Source of the DNA: Puccinia triticina
Taxonomy: Eukaryota; Basidiomycota; Pucciniomycetes; Pucciniales; Pucciniaceae
Direction of reading: 5' to 3'
Length of the DNA stretch: 64,000 nucleotides
NCBI RefSeq assembly: GCF_026914185.1
Contig: NC_070570.1
Location: forward strand, 2,914,001 to 2,978,000
Shown: piece after piece, positions 41,366 to 52,500 of the stretch
Layout of the letters: every line of letters starts with the position of its first letter
Numbering within the stretch: position 1 is the stretch's first letter
The notes under the pieces: model-generated
What the model saw: the letters and a program-made list of their open reading frames with translations, nothing else
The model's database searches: none
Told to the model about the DNA's origin: nothing
Position numbers and translations under genes: made by a program

Positions 41366-44300
41366 ATGAAGACGTGGTCGGAGCCGACCATATGTAACAG
41401 CCCAATTGATCCATCCCAATATAAGCGCTGGTCCCCTCTTCCATGGCTCATTTCCCCCCATCCCGGACCACAAACCTGTCCGGCTAGTCCAATGTCCACC
41501 TCTCCCTCGATAGACCATGACCCACCCGGGTCCAACCCATCAGATGAAGTTCTCTCAAATAACCCATCCGATCTAGTCCTCTCAAATCCGTTGAGTGTAG
41601 TTACCAAGTGGGAGTTGCCACTTGATTTTGCAAGCTTCCGGACGTTCATAGATCATGGATGTACCTTGAACCGTGAAAACTACCCAATCTACCCAAATGG
41701 CGCCACCACGTTTGTCAAGGAGGCCGATCAGATAATCGTAAATTTTGGATCTGTTGGATTTACAAAAACCACCGGAGTGGAGAAGCAAGCCAAAGGCATC
41801 TGGAAAGTCCAGAGGGTCTATTGCCTTGGGGCCCTGGTTTGTGATATGGACACTTGTCAGTGGGTCGGCTCACCCCCAACTGCCAGAGGTGCCATCCAGG
41901 AGTAAATTGATAGGTGAGTTTTTTGAGTTTTATCGGTCACTCTGCTGTTGATTCCCCAAAAAAATTAAAATCATCATGCTCTTTTTCATCTTTAGGGATC
42001 TGCAGTGCCCAGGAGCCGCCGGCCAATGCCCAGGAAAAGTCATCTGGGTTTCTTGCAACAAGACAGCAACACGATTTGATTTTCATGTCCCGTCCGGGTG
42101 GGCATTACTCCGACATCGAGGTGTGCATGATCATCCATGGCCTGAATCCAAAAAACCCGACCCCCTCTCACGTGCGGATCTCAAAGCTGAGATTGTCAAG
42201 AACCCAACCAAGGGTGCTTTGAAATTAAAGGTATGGCTTTATTTTTTGGTCTTCCACACATAGATTCAGATCATCCATCCTGAATTTTGTTATTGCCAGA
42301 TGGGTCAATCCGAAAGCCTTGATGATTCCCTCACCAGTGTCACAGATATCCACAGCTCGCTGGTGAATGCCGATCGTTTGAGATACTACCGTCGCCTCAT
42401 GCTTTGTGAGCTCAACATTGTTCCTGACAAGTTAGGAGCCGGTGTTGGCGATAAATTTATGATGGACATGTTCCAGTGGAACAAGTAAGTCACATCACAT
42501 CTGTTCCTGCTGTTTCAATTAAATTCTTCCCCCTGTTGATTTATTATTCTCTGTTAGGCGCGGTCTGCTGGTGATCTCATTGGGATTTCAGACCGACTCC
42601 AAACATTTCACCTTCCAAACTAAGTGGATGGCCGACCGGCTGATGGCCCGAGAGCAAAACAACAAGGTCTACCAGGGAGGCCTTATATCTGACGTGACAT
42701 ATTGCTTTTTTGAGAATGGCTATCTCCTTACAACGTCAATGTTTTGCGAGCAAACCGCAAGGTGGATTCCAGTACAACTATTGTGGATTCGGGGCCTCAG
42801 CACAAACTATTACAAGCTCCACTTCACAGCGCTGTTGAGACAGATTGTTTGGCCAGACCTGACACCTGCCGAGCGGGACTTGATGGTTTGCCAAGTTGTT
42901 GATTTCTTGCTTGCACAATCAGAAGGCTTGAAAGCGGCGTACATGGACGTCTTCGCATGTACAGACCCTACTCGAGCAGCTAAGATGATCAAGGGTTGTC
43001 ACCAGCACTTTTGTGCCCAGGTGACAAGGGTCAGGCGCAATCGCTCAATCCTCACAGCCGATCAAGATGTAAGTATTAATTGACCTTTCATCATGTTCTC
43101 CTTAGCTTCAAGAGATCTGACAAGCTTGTTTCAGGCTGACTTCCAAAAGAAGTGCATGGCCTTGCTCGATCCGATTGAAGAAGGTGGACCTACACATGAG
43201 GAAAAGATTGACAAAATACGCCACCTTTTCCCCAAAACCAAACGTTGGCTCGACTGGTGGACAATGTCTGATGTCCAAGCCATGCTTTTTCCGTCTCGTC
43301 GGCCTATGCTAGATGATCATCCTGATGGCGACGAAGGACTTCCTGATACAACCAATGCCATCGAAAGCATGCATCGGGTCTATTACATGATTAGGTGAGT
43401 CTTTTTGACCTGCTATGTTGCGCCAAGCTTGATGCTGATTCTTATGATATCTTCAGCTCGGGCAAGAAATGCCTAATGGTAGGCATGTTTGAGCTCTTTA
43501 GTTACATCAACATCTTAGAGGAAGAATTTAACGCTGTCATGTGTGGCATCTCGGTTGAGTATGGATCTCAGACTAAAATGCAAGTCAACATTTTGCATTC
43601 GATGGGGTGGGCCAAACCCACCAAGCGCAAATTTATCAATGATGGTCGACCCCCCGACACCACTGCTGCTCTTTTGGACGGACCAGATCCATCAACCAAG
43701 AAAAAGAATCTCGGCCGACCAAAAAACTCTCCAAACGTCGACCGAAGCAAGTGGTCAACCTACCAATCGTATGCGGCCTTCTCTGAGGAACACTTACGAA
43801 ACCGTTGTTGGATGGCCGCAGCCATGGAGTCCTTGTTTGCACTGTACAACCCCCTCTGGCTTCGCAACAGCAAGGGGAAAGGGGCGACCCTCTTTTATCA
43901 TCTTGTTCTCCACTTTGGTTCCCGAACGACCTTCAACATCACCAAGATTGGCCGCATAAAAACAGTCTTGACCAACGGACAGTCAAAATTGTTTAAGATC
44001 TGCAATGAACGGCACCAAGCCAACTTTCGGCCTGGCGCGTTTGCTTCGTGTGACTTCTTCTTGGAGCTCCTATTGGACCCCAAGTTCAATCCAACCAAGG
44101 CTTTGAACGGACTTTTCGAGCTTGTTGAGCACCGGAAGTTTGTGTGTAACTCGGCCAAGCCATGCCTGGACGAACAAGTCCGATCGGTGACAGCTGTCAA
44201 AATAGAACGGAAGATGTTTCAGGAGAACAACGTTGCCGAATCCGATTTACAGGGACTGATCAATGTTTGGACAACTACTGGGCTTTCCAAATCACCCGGA

Positions 44301-45341
44301 CTGGTGTATTGGTGCAAATCTGTCTTGGCTTCAAAAAACAAGAAGCCCAAATCAAGGGGCAGACCCCCAAAGGTCAAGAAGGACAATCTCACGAACAAAG
44401 TCGAGGTGCTCTCTCAAACCACGAGAGATCCAAATCACTCGGTCCAGTATGTTCGGGAGAACTCTCGGCTAGCCTTCAAAGAAGAACTGCCTCCCCAACA
44501 TATATACTTTTTTGCCAAAGTCACCTCAATCATGGATCCAATTGAGCAGCAACATTACATGCGTTCAATGGATTGGCCATACCAACTAAAGGTTTCTGGC
44601 AAGAAATACACTCTCTTCTCTCGCGGCTTCTGGAACGGACACCACTACTGGTGCAAGGTGGTCCGGAGCGGTCGTGGCAGCACCACCGGTGTATGGTTAC
44701 ACGATGATCAGCAAAACAAAGGTATTGCTTGACTCGTGAACACTGATGCCTTGTCCATTGGGGGCTGTCATCCATTTACAAGTTGGCTCTTTTACTCCCG
44801 TTGCTGGACCGCTTCAGAGGAGAAATATGTACAGGATTCAATCAGCAAGATAAGCGCTGACCACCCAAATGCCAATGGCGACACCCCCTTTGTGAACTTG
44901 GGCAATCTGATCAATCCACAAGTTAATTCCAGCCCGGTTCGTCGCAAACAGGAAAGACCTTTCGACGATGACAAGTACATTGTGGATAACTTTGAAGATT
45001 TGGAAGCTAGCGAGCCTGATGAAAACTTGGAAGACGATTCCAGCAAGACCAAATCCAAATTGGGTGAAGAAGACAATGCTATACCCGACTTGAGCGATGA
45101 AGAGACTTCTGTGGTGTCAAATCCAACCAAACCCCTCGCCAAGAAAACAATCAAGTTGAAACTGAAGCTCCCTGCACACCCTGCGCAAGAATCTCCGCAC
45201 AAACGAGTCGCCGATCCAGCCAAACAGCCCGAATCACCCAACTCCAACTCTCCCCCTTTGGAACAAGCCGATCAACCTGAATCGTCTTCCAATGAAGTCA
45301 AGGCAATCCAAAGAAGGAGTAAGAGGTCCTCTAGGAAGTAA
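41366..45341 (+). CDS. MULE transposase with GCM1-like zinc domain fused to a USP-like cysteine protease
   Basis: Six exons: 41366-41901, 41996-42230, 42300-42484, 42558-43068, 43135-43394, 43457-45341, with introns of 62-94 bp; the sum is 1,204 codons in frame. An alternative start is the ATG at 41492. Domain order: a Cys/His-rich WRKY-GCM1-type zinc region across exons 1-2 (CLGALVCDMDTCQW ... LRHRGVHDHPWP); a DDE transposase with LISDVTYCFF, DVFACTDPTRA and TTNAIESMHR; a C-terminal region with NRCWMAAAMESLFALY and GHHYWCKVVR ... WLHDD, which look like the Cys and His boxes of ubiquitin-specific proteases; an acidic, Lys/Ser-rich tail. One in-frame TGA at 44730-44732 cuts the protease region. 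It would bind the TIRs and move the element; the protease role is unknown. Confidence 0.85.
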
Positions 45342-45599
45342 TTCCTTGATCTTTCCTCTTTTTTATTGCTCGGTTTCTTTTTTCTTAGTGTTTTGTAAGT
45401 AGTCAAGCACCTTGTGAATTTCATTGGGCAGCCTGTAAATTTACTTTTTCAACGCCTAAAATGATTTTTTACAACCTAAATTTTGCTTGGTAGTCCTCAC
45501 CACTTGTTAAAATCCAGTTTGGAGGTCAAAACTTGAGATTTGCAGGGTGTTCAGTTTACAAAGTGCCACCCTGCAAAAGCGGGGCTTGTAAAAGTCTGC

Positions 45600-45782
45600 A
45601 TAGGTAATCTCATTGTTACTTTTATGGGGCACTTTTTACATGGCCTCCCTTTGCAAGGTGACAAATCAGGCCACCCCACTGTAAAACTACACATAGCCCC
45701 CCCAAATGTACACTTTTACAGAGTCCTTGCTTTACAGGGCCTTGTACCCCGTAAAAAGGACTTTGTAAAAATCATCTTCCCC
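45600..45782 (-). repeat. MULE right terminal inverted repeat
   Basis: Inverse partner of 40985-41165; the two differ by several small indels. Confidence 0.8.
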
Positions 45783-45939
45783 CTAAGACCGGTGACAAAA
45801 AACCAATGAAGGCTTAGCCGGTTTGACTGAGTACGCTTGTCCATCTGAAGCGTTCAAACTGGAAGAAAGATTATCAAGAGTTGAATAGGGAGTCTGTCGC
45901 AAAGAGACTCCGGGTACGTTCGGAATGAGAAAAAAAAAG

Positions 45940-46259
45940 TGTAAGGGTCCAGTAGACCCTCACTGATGAAGACAAGGAAACCAGGGCCAAGGGGGACAAG
46001 GCCAAAGGCTTTGGGAACTTTCTAGTTCCAAACGGTGGGGGAACTCAATTGCAAAGGGCTAGCCGGGAGAGAGGGAAGCTCTCTCTTTGGTAAGTACAAC
46101 TAGAAACAAGAGGAATAAGAAGAATGAAAAGGAAAGTGCTTACCTAGCCGGGAGAGAGGGAAGCTCTCTGCAGGACTAGGGAAGGAGCAGAGGAAGCCTA
46201 AGTACTCTGGGCTTGCATCTGTGACAGTCCTTGTGAGACCCCAAAGGAGGGGGCTTACA
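45940..46259 (-). repeat. Element B 5' LTR
   Basis: 320 bp with the internal direct repeat at 46059-46084 and 46144-46169, spacer 59 bp. The minus strand right after it reads CTTTTTTTTTCTC, like the matching place in element A. Confidence 0.95.
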
Positions 46260-46379
46260 GACGCCCTGGGGGGTAAAGCAAACACAAGGGCACCGTTTTA
46301 TACGCGTTCCACCAGAAGGCCCGCCTCAAGTTCCCCTTGACTCTGCCCTGCTTCATATCCATGACGACAACACCACCGC

Positions 46380-47320
46380 CACGCCGCTGAGGTACATATT
46401 TATATGTATTTGACCTGCGTGGCACTGACACTCATGAAAGGGCTGGGTGCGAGCAGCCAGATCTTTGACCTCCAGCCAGTCCACATCGCCGTACCTTGCA
46501 TGCTTTCAACAGAAGAACTAACAACATGATCTCTCTGCTAGGTCTCTGTCTGGCTGAAGGCCGCGCCTTGAGTCCGGCTGAACCCTTGAAACCTGTTGTC
46601 TTCAAGGACATCCACTGCTCCTATTCTGCGAGGCCGCATACTCCTATCCTGAAGGGCCTCAATACACGATCACCCCCGGCACCTCGCTTGCTATTGCCAG
46701 CTCTTCTGGAAGTGGCAAAAAAACGCTTGTCAACCTGTTTGTTTCTCTCTTTTCTCTTCTAATAATACATTCAAAGGATTGAGTGATGTTTATTTTAATG
46801 ATTAACAAAGGCTACTGCGGTTCTATGATCCACATTGGGCGGGAGACTGTATGGCAATGAGCCAATCCGGAGTTTCACGGCAGAATTGTGGCGGGCAAAC
46901 ACCAGGGCGGTCCCGCAAGATCCGGTGTTACTGAGTGCCGAGCAACACAGTAAGCACGAGCATCAGCTATGGGGTTCTGGGAATTGTGTTGGAGAGGATG
47001 ATGGTTGAGGCGGCGCGACTGGCAAATGCGCTGGAGTTCATCAAGGCCCTCCCAATGTGTTTCAAGACCGAGGTAGGCCCCAAGGGCATCCAGCTCAGCG
47101 GCGGCCACCGCCAACAGCTCGCTATCGCCTGTACGCTTGTCCAGAACCCTAAACTGCTCATCCTTGACTTGGCCACCTCCGCTCTCGATACCGGGGTCGA
47201 GAACGAGGTGAATCTGGCGATCCAGAGGTCATGAACTCGTGCAGTCTGACCACTGGGATTGTTGCCCATCGACTCAGCACGCTCAAGACCGCCAACAAGA
47301 TCGTCTAGCACCACCGACCG
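46380..47320 (+). pseudogene. ABC-transporter (ABCB/Mdl1-like) nucleotide-binding domain, decayed
   Basis: Readable pieces in different frames follow the family order: LTLMKGLGASSQIFDL, VVFKDIHCSYSARPHTPILKG, a P-loop SSGSGKKT (Lys for the usual Ser before Thr), AVPQDPVLLSA, EAARLANALEFIKALP, the signature LSGGHRQQLAIA, Walker B KLLILDLATSALD (Leu for the catalytic Glu) and IVAHRLSTLKTANK. At least three frame changes and a stop after AIQRS are present. Only the second half of the gene is seen; element B lies at its left. It resembles mitochondrial half-transporters of the Mdl1 type, but this is by eye. Confidence 0.85.
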
Positions 47321-49130
47321 CTCCTGCGCTGCCGCCCCAAATCGCCAACCACCACCAGTCCGTTCCAGATGAAACAACTGGATGCTGACCGCAAGACCTC
47401 CCACCCCTCTCTGGACTACATGAAGCTTCCCTGGTCAGGCGACCAAGACGGCCTGGCAGAGATCTTCAACGGCTCCAAGGTGTTTGCGCTCATCAACTGG
47501 GCCCACAAGCGCCAACTCAAGACACTCTCCCATTGCGAGTGCAGTGTCAGTTGCTCAGTTACCTTCATCATTGGCTACTGCATGCCTGAGGCCATCTTCT
47601 ATCCTGATAATCTACAGCTCTCCGGCCGCATTCATGATGCATGTTCCTTTGTCAAGGAGAAGTTGCACTGAGCTGGGTCCAACATGGTAACTACCACTCT
47701 TCCTTTGGCATCCCTTTTTCTCCGTCCCATTTTGACTGGCTTGTAGGGGCTCATTTAGCAGCTGATTGAGATGTTGTTCAAAGGCCCATTGAGACATAGT
47801 TGAAGAGGATAAGGAAGACAAAGAGGAGGAAGAGGAATACAAAGAGAGTGTGGGCATGGTGCCCCTGCAAGCTGCCCAGGACAACAATAATGACAATGAC
47901 AATGCTGAAGATGATGACATGAGCTGATTCCTATCACCCCAAGGAAGGCTAAGATGTAACATCTTTTGATGGTCCCACATATTTGACCTGCAATCATGTT
48001 CATGCTGAGCCAGTCTTCCTTGATAGCTATTTATCACACTGTTTTGATTAGGAATCTGAGCCATATATTCACTCTGTATATAAAAAAGTTGGGCCTTTTA
48101 AAACCTAAATGTGGACTTCTGAAAATGATAGGAGGAATTACAATTATGGAGTTGGTATCCCAGGCAAAAATGAAACAACAGTGGTTCTCAAATCCAAGGG
48201 TTGATAATATTTTGGTTCAAGTTAACAAAGAAGTGTTTTACCACTCTGCAAGCAGTAGGCTGTAGTAGGAGGGATCAATGGCTAAGAGATATCACAGAAC
48301 TTTTCATAAGCCTCAATATTCATATGGATGCTAAGTGTGATCAAGGGATTGAAACCTCCAAGTGCTGCCTTGCTGAGGCAGGTCTGGAAGCCTATAAGTA
48401 GAACTCTTCTGGTTCCAATGGAGAAAGAGACTTGCAAGCCAGTTACAATCCCTTATTATAAACAAATTTGTAGAAAGTTTGGCAATCTTTTGCCTCTTAA
48501 TTTGGTTAACAAATCACAGCATGGCTGCAACCTTTTTCCCTCAAATTATTATTACATCTTCCACAAACCAACCAGTAAGCATTTTTTTTCTCAACCCCTC
48601 ATGGGCCAAGATGACAAGCTATTGCAGCAGAGAATCCTGGACTGGAGTTGGGTGGGAAAGGCAGTGGATGTACGTGGAGGGAAGGGAGGTATTGGAATGG
48701 AATTATTTCTCTGTTCATCATCTGACTATTATCTTATCTATTCTATTGTATTACAAACTATTGTACTTCACTTATGGTACTTATGGTATTATAAATATTT
48801 TTTTTTGGAGATTGCTATCATTCTTAGTCATTGTAGACTATACTTGTGATTCCAAGAGCTTTATTTCATGTGGAACATTACACAAAAAATTAAGCTCATT
48901 GCAGAGACCTGAAGATTAGCCAAATGTAGCTTTAGGAGCACAAGTCATTGTTGATCACTCAGCCGGTTAAAAATTCTTGAATAGAGGCAGAGCTTGGAAA
49001 TATTTCACATGTCAACAAAACCAAATTTTATTTCTACAGTGTAGCGGAGTGTTGTGGCAATTGGTGGTGAATACATTATGGTTCTGAGCCAACTTTGGAA
49101 AATTCACATTACAGCGGCGCAGCCGCATTG
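47321..49130. other. AT-rich sequence without a recognisable gene
   Basis: Short frames exist on both strands but none has motifs or neighbouring exons I can join. An acidic Glu/Asp-rich stretch is encoded at about 47795-47925 (+). The host side of the copia-C target duplication CATTG ends at 49130. If this was once part of the copia-D element, its sequence has lost recognisable similarity. Confidence 0.4.
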
Positions 49131-49420
49131 TGATGAAAGAAACTGGAGCAGCAGACACAAAGCGGTTGAGTGTATTGGAAAGGATGAGAGTTTATTTCAT
49201 GAGAGAAATAAAAAACAGAGAGAGAGGAAAGAGAAAGCTTACCTGGAGCAGCAGACACAAAGCGGTTGAGTGTATTGGAAAGGATGAGGAAGAAGCCTTT
49301 CCAACTGCTGCTACTCCAGGTAATATAGTCAACCAAGAGATGAGCCATGAGATGTCACAACACGTGACAGGAGAGAGAAATGAAAGATTGAAGCATACAA
49401 CACAATAAGCCACCTCAACC
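49131..49420 (-). repeat. copia-C 3' LTR
   Basis: 290 bp. It holds a 46-bp direct repeat (49143-49188 and 49243-49288) with a 54-bp spacer. On the minus strand the first repeat ends CTGCTCCAG and is followed by GTAAGCTTTCTCTTTCC. A C-run next to it (G-run on the minus strand) is the polypurine tract. Confidence 0.93.
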
Positions 49421-49518
49421 CCCCCCTTGCTGAAAATCTGAGTGAAACAGAGAAGATAAAAGAAAAAAAAAAACAAGAACATAGCGGAAGAGAAAGAGAA
49501 AAAAAAGAAAAAAAAAAA

Positions 49519-52500
49519 CTAGACAATTCCAAAGAGTTGACAATGTTTTTCCAGGAGTACACGGGGAAGAGGTTTGGTGAGCATGTCGGCAAGCATGTCG
49601 TGTGTGGAGACGTGAATTTTTTTTACTTTCAAATCCTTCACACATTCACGGACAAAGTGATAGCGAGCATCGATGTGCTTCGTACGCGAGTGATGCTCTG
49701 GGTTGTTGGCAAGAGCTTCAGCCCCCTCGTTGTCGATATGGAGCAGAAGAGGCTGGCGCGGACGGAGACGCAGTTCAGCAAGAATGTTCCGAAGCCAAAG
49801 ACCCTCCTTGCAGGAGTCAGACAGGGCCTTATACTCGGCCTCGGTGCTTGAGAGGGAAACAGTGGCTTGCTTTCTGGACTTCCAGGAAACAGCGCCGTCG
49901 CCGAAACGGTAGGTGTACGCAGAGGTTGAACGCCTGTCTTTGCGATCCTCCGCCCAGTCGGCATCGGAGAATCCGCTGCATGAAGCGGAACCACCAAGGC
50001 GGAGACAAAGGTCTTTGGTGGTTGCAAGATAGCGGAGAACCCTGACCGCAGCCACCCAATGTGCCTCAGAAGGATCCTTCAGGAACTGTGAGAGTTTGTT
50101 GACCGCAAATGACACGTCCGGCCTGGTGCATTGAGCAACCCAGAGAAGGGACCCAATGAGTTGGTTATACGGGCCGGAAGAAGGCAAGTCAGTGAGCTGT
50201 TGTTGGCGAAGGTCCTTGAACAACGCGTTGGTAGGTGTAGGAGTAGAGATGAGATTACCGGAGAGAAAACGGGTCATAAGACCCTCAATGTAATGAGACT
50301 GAGAAAGATATAAAAGACGGTTTTTGACATCTCTTGTGATTTTAATGGAAAGAAAATGATGCAGATCCTCGTCCGCCCCAATGGTGAAACAAGAGCCAAG
50401 CGCGGAAATGAGCTCGTCCACAGGAGCAGGTTCACCAACAACCGTAAGATTGTCAACTTGAACTGTGACCGCGCAGACCAGTTTGTTGTCCTTGAGACGA
50501 AAATAGAGAGTAGGGTTGTATTGGGACTGAAAGAGACCAAATTCAAGGAGTGCGCCATGAAGCTCGTGATTCCACTGACGAGGGGACTGCTTGAGACCAT
50601 ACAGGGATCAAGTAACCTCACAGACATAGTCGGGTTGGGTGGGATCCTCGAAGCCAACCGGTTGTTCCATGTAGATAGGTTCGTCCAGGTGACCATTCAA
50701 GAAGGCAGTCTTGAAGTCAACTTGATGACCCTTCCATTTACGCACAGCAAGAAGACTGCAGATAAGACGGAAAGTTTCCATCCTTAGCGTCGGCGAGAAA
50801 ACCTTGTTGTAGTCCAACCCACGAATTTGAGAATAGCCCATTGCGACTAGACGCGCCTTGAGTTTTTGGATGGATTTGTCAGGTCGCCTTTTGACCTTAA
50901 ACACCCACTTGGACTTGATAATCCGCCTTTTCTCAGATCGCGGAACCAGACGCCACGTCTCCATTCCCAACAAGGAGGAGAATTTCTCATTTGCTGCTTT
51001 GAGCCATTTCTCCTTGTTTGCTGATCGCTGTAGTTGACGCCAGGTCTTGGGTGTGTCGACATCATCGGATGGGACAGCAGCTTTTGACCAATGACCGTAT
51101 CGATCAGGAGCTCGTCTGGACCGAGCAGAGCATCGGATGGGAGGTGGTGAGGGGACCAGAGGTGGGGAGGGAGGCAGCGGGACTTCTACAGGCCTTAAAG
51201 GAGTAGGCGACAGCTCCGCCATGGCCTCCTGGTTTGTCTTCGGAGGAGATTCAGGAACCTGGGGCAACTGAGCGGATGGGGATGACACCGCAGCCGGGGG
51301 AGGAGACCTGCGGACCGGAGGAGATGAGCGCCCTGACACTGCAGGTAACTGGAGTGGAGCGGCAGGAGGAGAGGGAAGAAGAGAGGGGGGAGAGGAAGGT
51401 TGAAGGAAAGGAGATGGCAGTGAGACCGGCGAGGGTGCGGACTTACGATCTGATGAAAAAGAGTCATTGGATGTTGGGATGGATACCGGCGATATTGCTC
51501 TATGTTGGTTAGCCGGGGCGTGAATGGAGGCTGCGAGCCGTCTATCAAAACGGGGTTGGAGATTGACTTCAAGAGGGGGGGATTCGAGGATGGATGGCCG
51601 GTTTGATACGGAGGGATGGGGGGGGACGTCTGTACCCATTTGCCGAGGAGAGGAGACACTGCTGCAATAGGGGGAGGGCCACGGGAGCTCAACGGTGATC
51701 GTAGGAGTTGGTCCCACAGTCTGATGGTCGTAAGGGAAGACAGAATTGTCGAACAAAGCATCCCGGGTTTTCACAACCTGTCGTCGGTCGAGATCCCAAA
51801 CGCGAAAGCCGTTGCTGTCGGTCAGATAGGACAGGAAGAGAGCTGCACGAGCCTTTGGATCCAGCTTCCGACGGTTCGCCTTGGGGACCTTGTACCATAC
51901 CAGACAACCAAACGGATGTAAGTCCTTCAAGTCAACCGACGGTTTTTCAAGGAGAGAAAGAGGAGAGTGAAAGCCGGCAGGAGTAGTTAGAGGGGTGGAG
52001 TTGAAAGAGAAAAGAGCATGGCGTAATGCGTCAACCCAGAAAGATTTGGGAAGTTTGGAGCCAAGCAGGAGACATCTGATCAAGTTGCCTAATGTCCTAT
52101 TGGCCCGCTCAGCGACACCGTTCAATTCAGGGGAGTGAGGGGGACCTGGCTGATGATGAATGCCAGAGTCAAGAAGAAAGGCCTTGAATGCCTTAGATAC
52201 GTATTCTCCTCCATTGTCGGAGCGGAGTGCCCGATTGAGTGGCGCCCGTCTTTCTCAAAAGAGACTTTGAAAATTTTGAAACAGCGAAAGACCTCGCTTT
52301 TGCATTTCAAAGGCAGAACAGATAGAAACTTGGAGTAATCATCTATAAAAGTGACAAAATATATGTATCCTTCTCGCGAGGGAACCTCGAAAGATCCTAC
52401 GTCTGAGTGGATTAATTCACCGGGGAAAGTTGAGCAATAAGCGGAACGAGAAGTGAAGGGAGACCAATGCATCTTGGATTGAATGCAGATGGGACAATTC

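Larger units (their letters stand above)
40985..45782 (+). mobile_element. MULE (Mutator-like) transposon, 4.8 kb, inside element B
   Basis: Inverted ends begin GGGGACATAGATTTTTAC on the left and GGGGAAGATGATTTTTAC on the right (reverse complement), and similarity continues imperfectly for about 180 bp with TTTACAAAGTGCC and TTGCAAAGGGA words. The 9-bp target duplication CTAAGACCG is at 40976-40984 and 45783-45791. Long TIRs and a 9-bp duplication are typical of MULEs. It encodes a six-exon transposase gene. Confidence 0.93.
38683..46259 (-). mobile_element. Element B: 7.6-kb LTR element carrying an exosome-like fragment and a complete MULE
   Basis: Two 320-bp LTRs (minus strand TGTAAGCCCCC ... 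CCCTTACA) are flanked by GACGC (38678-38682 and 46260-46264). The sequence next to the 3' LTR, GTCTCCCCTCCTATA, is the same as in element A. No gag or pol is seen. Its own interior is 39003-40975 and 45792-45939; the rest is a nested MULE with its target duplication. Without the MULE it would be 2,770 bp. Confidence 0.93.

Noticed and set aside
46935..47234. A functional ABC-type ATPase gene
   Set aside because: Walker B lacks the catalytic Glu, the P-loop is altered and the frame changes several times; it is a pseudogene.
48900..49130. Continuation of copia-D pol on the far side of copia-C
   Set aside because: Reading on from CATTG gives stops and no pre-integrase or integrase motif.
51195..51761. 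Minus-strand 188-residue Pro/Ser-rich frame
   Set aside because: It overlaps the copia-C integrase-RT spacer in another frame; the composition alone explains it.
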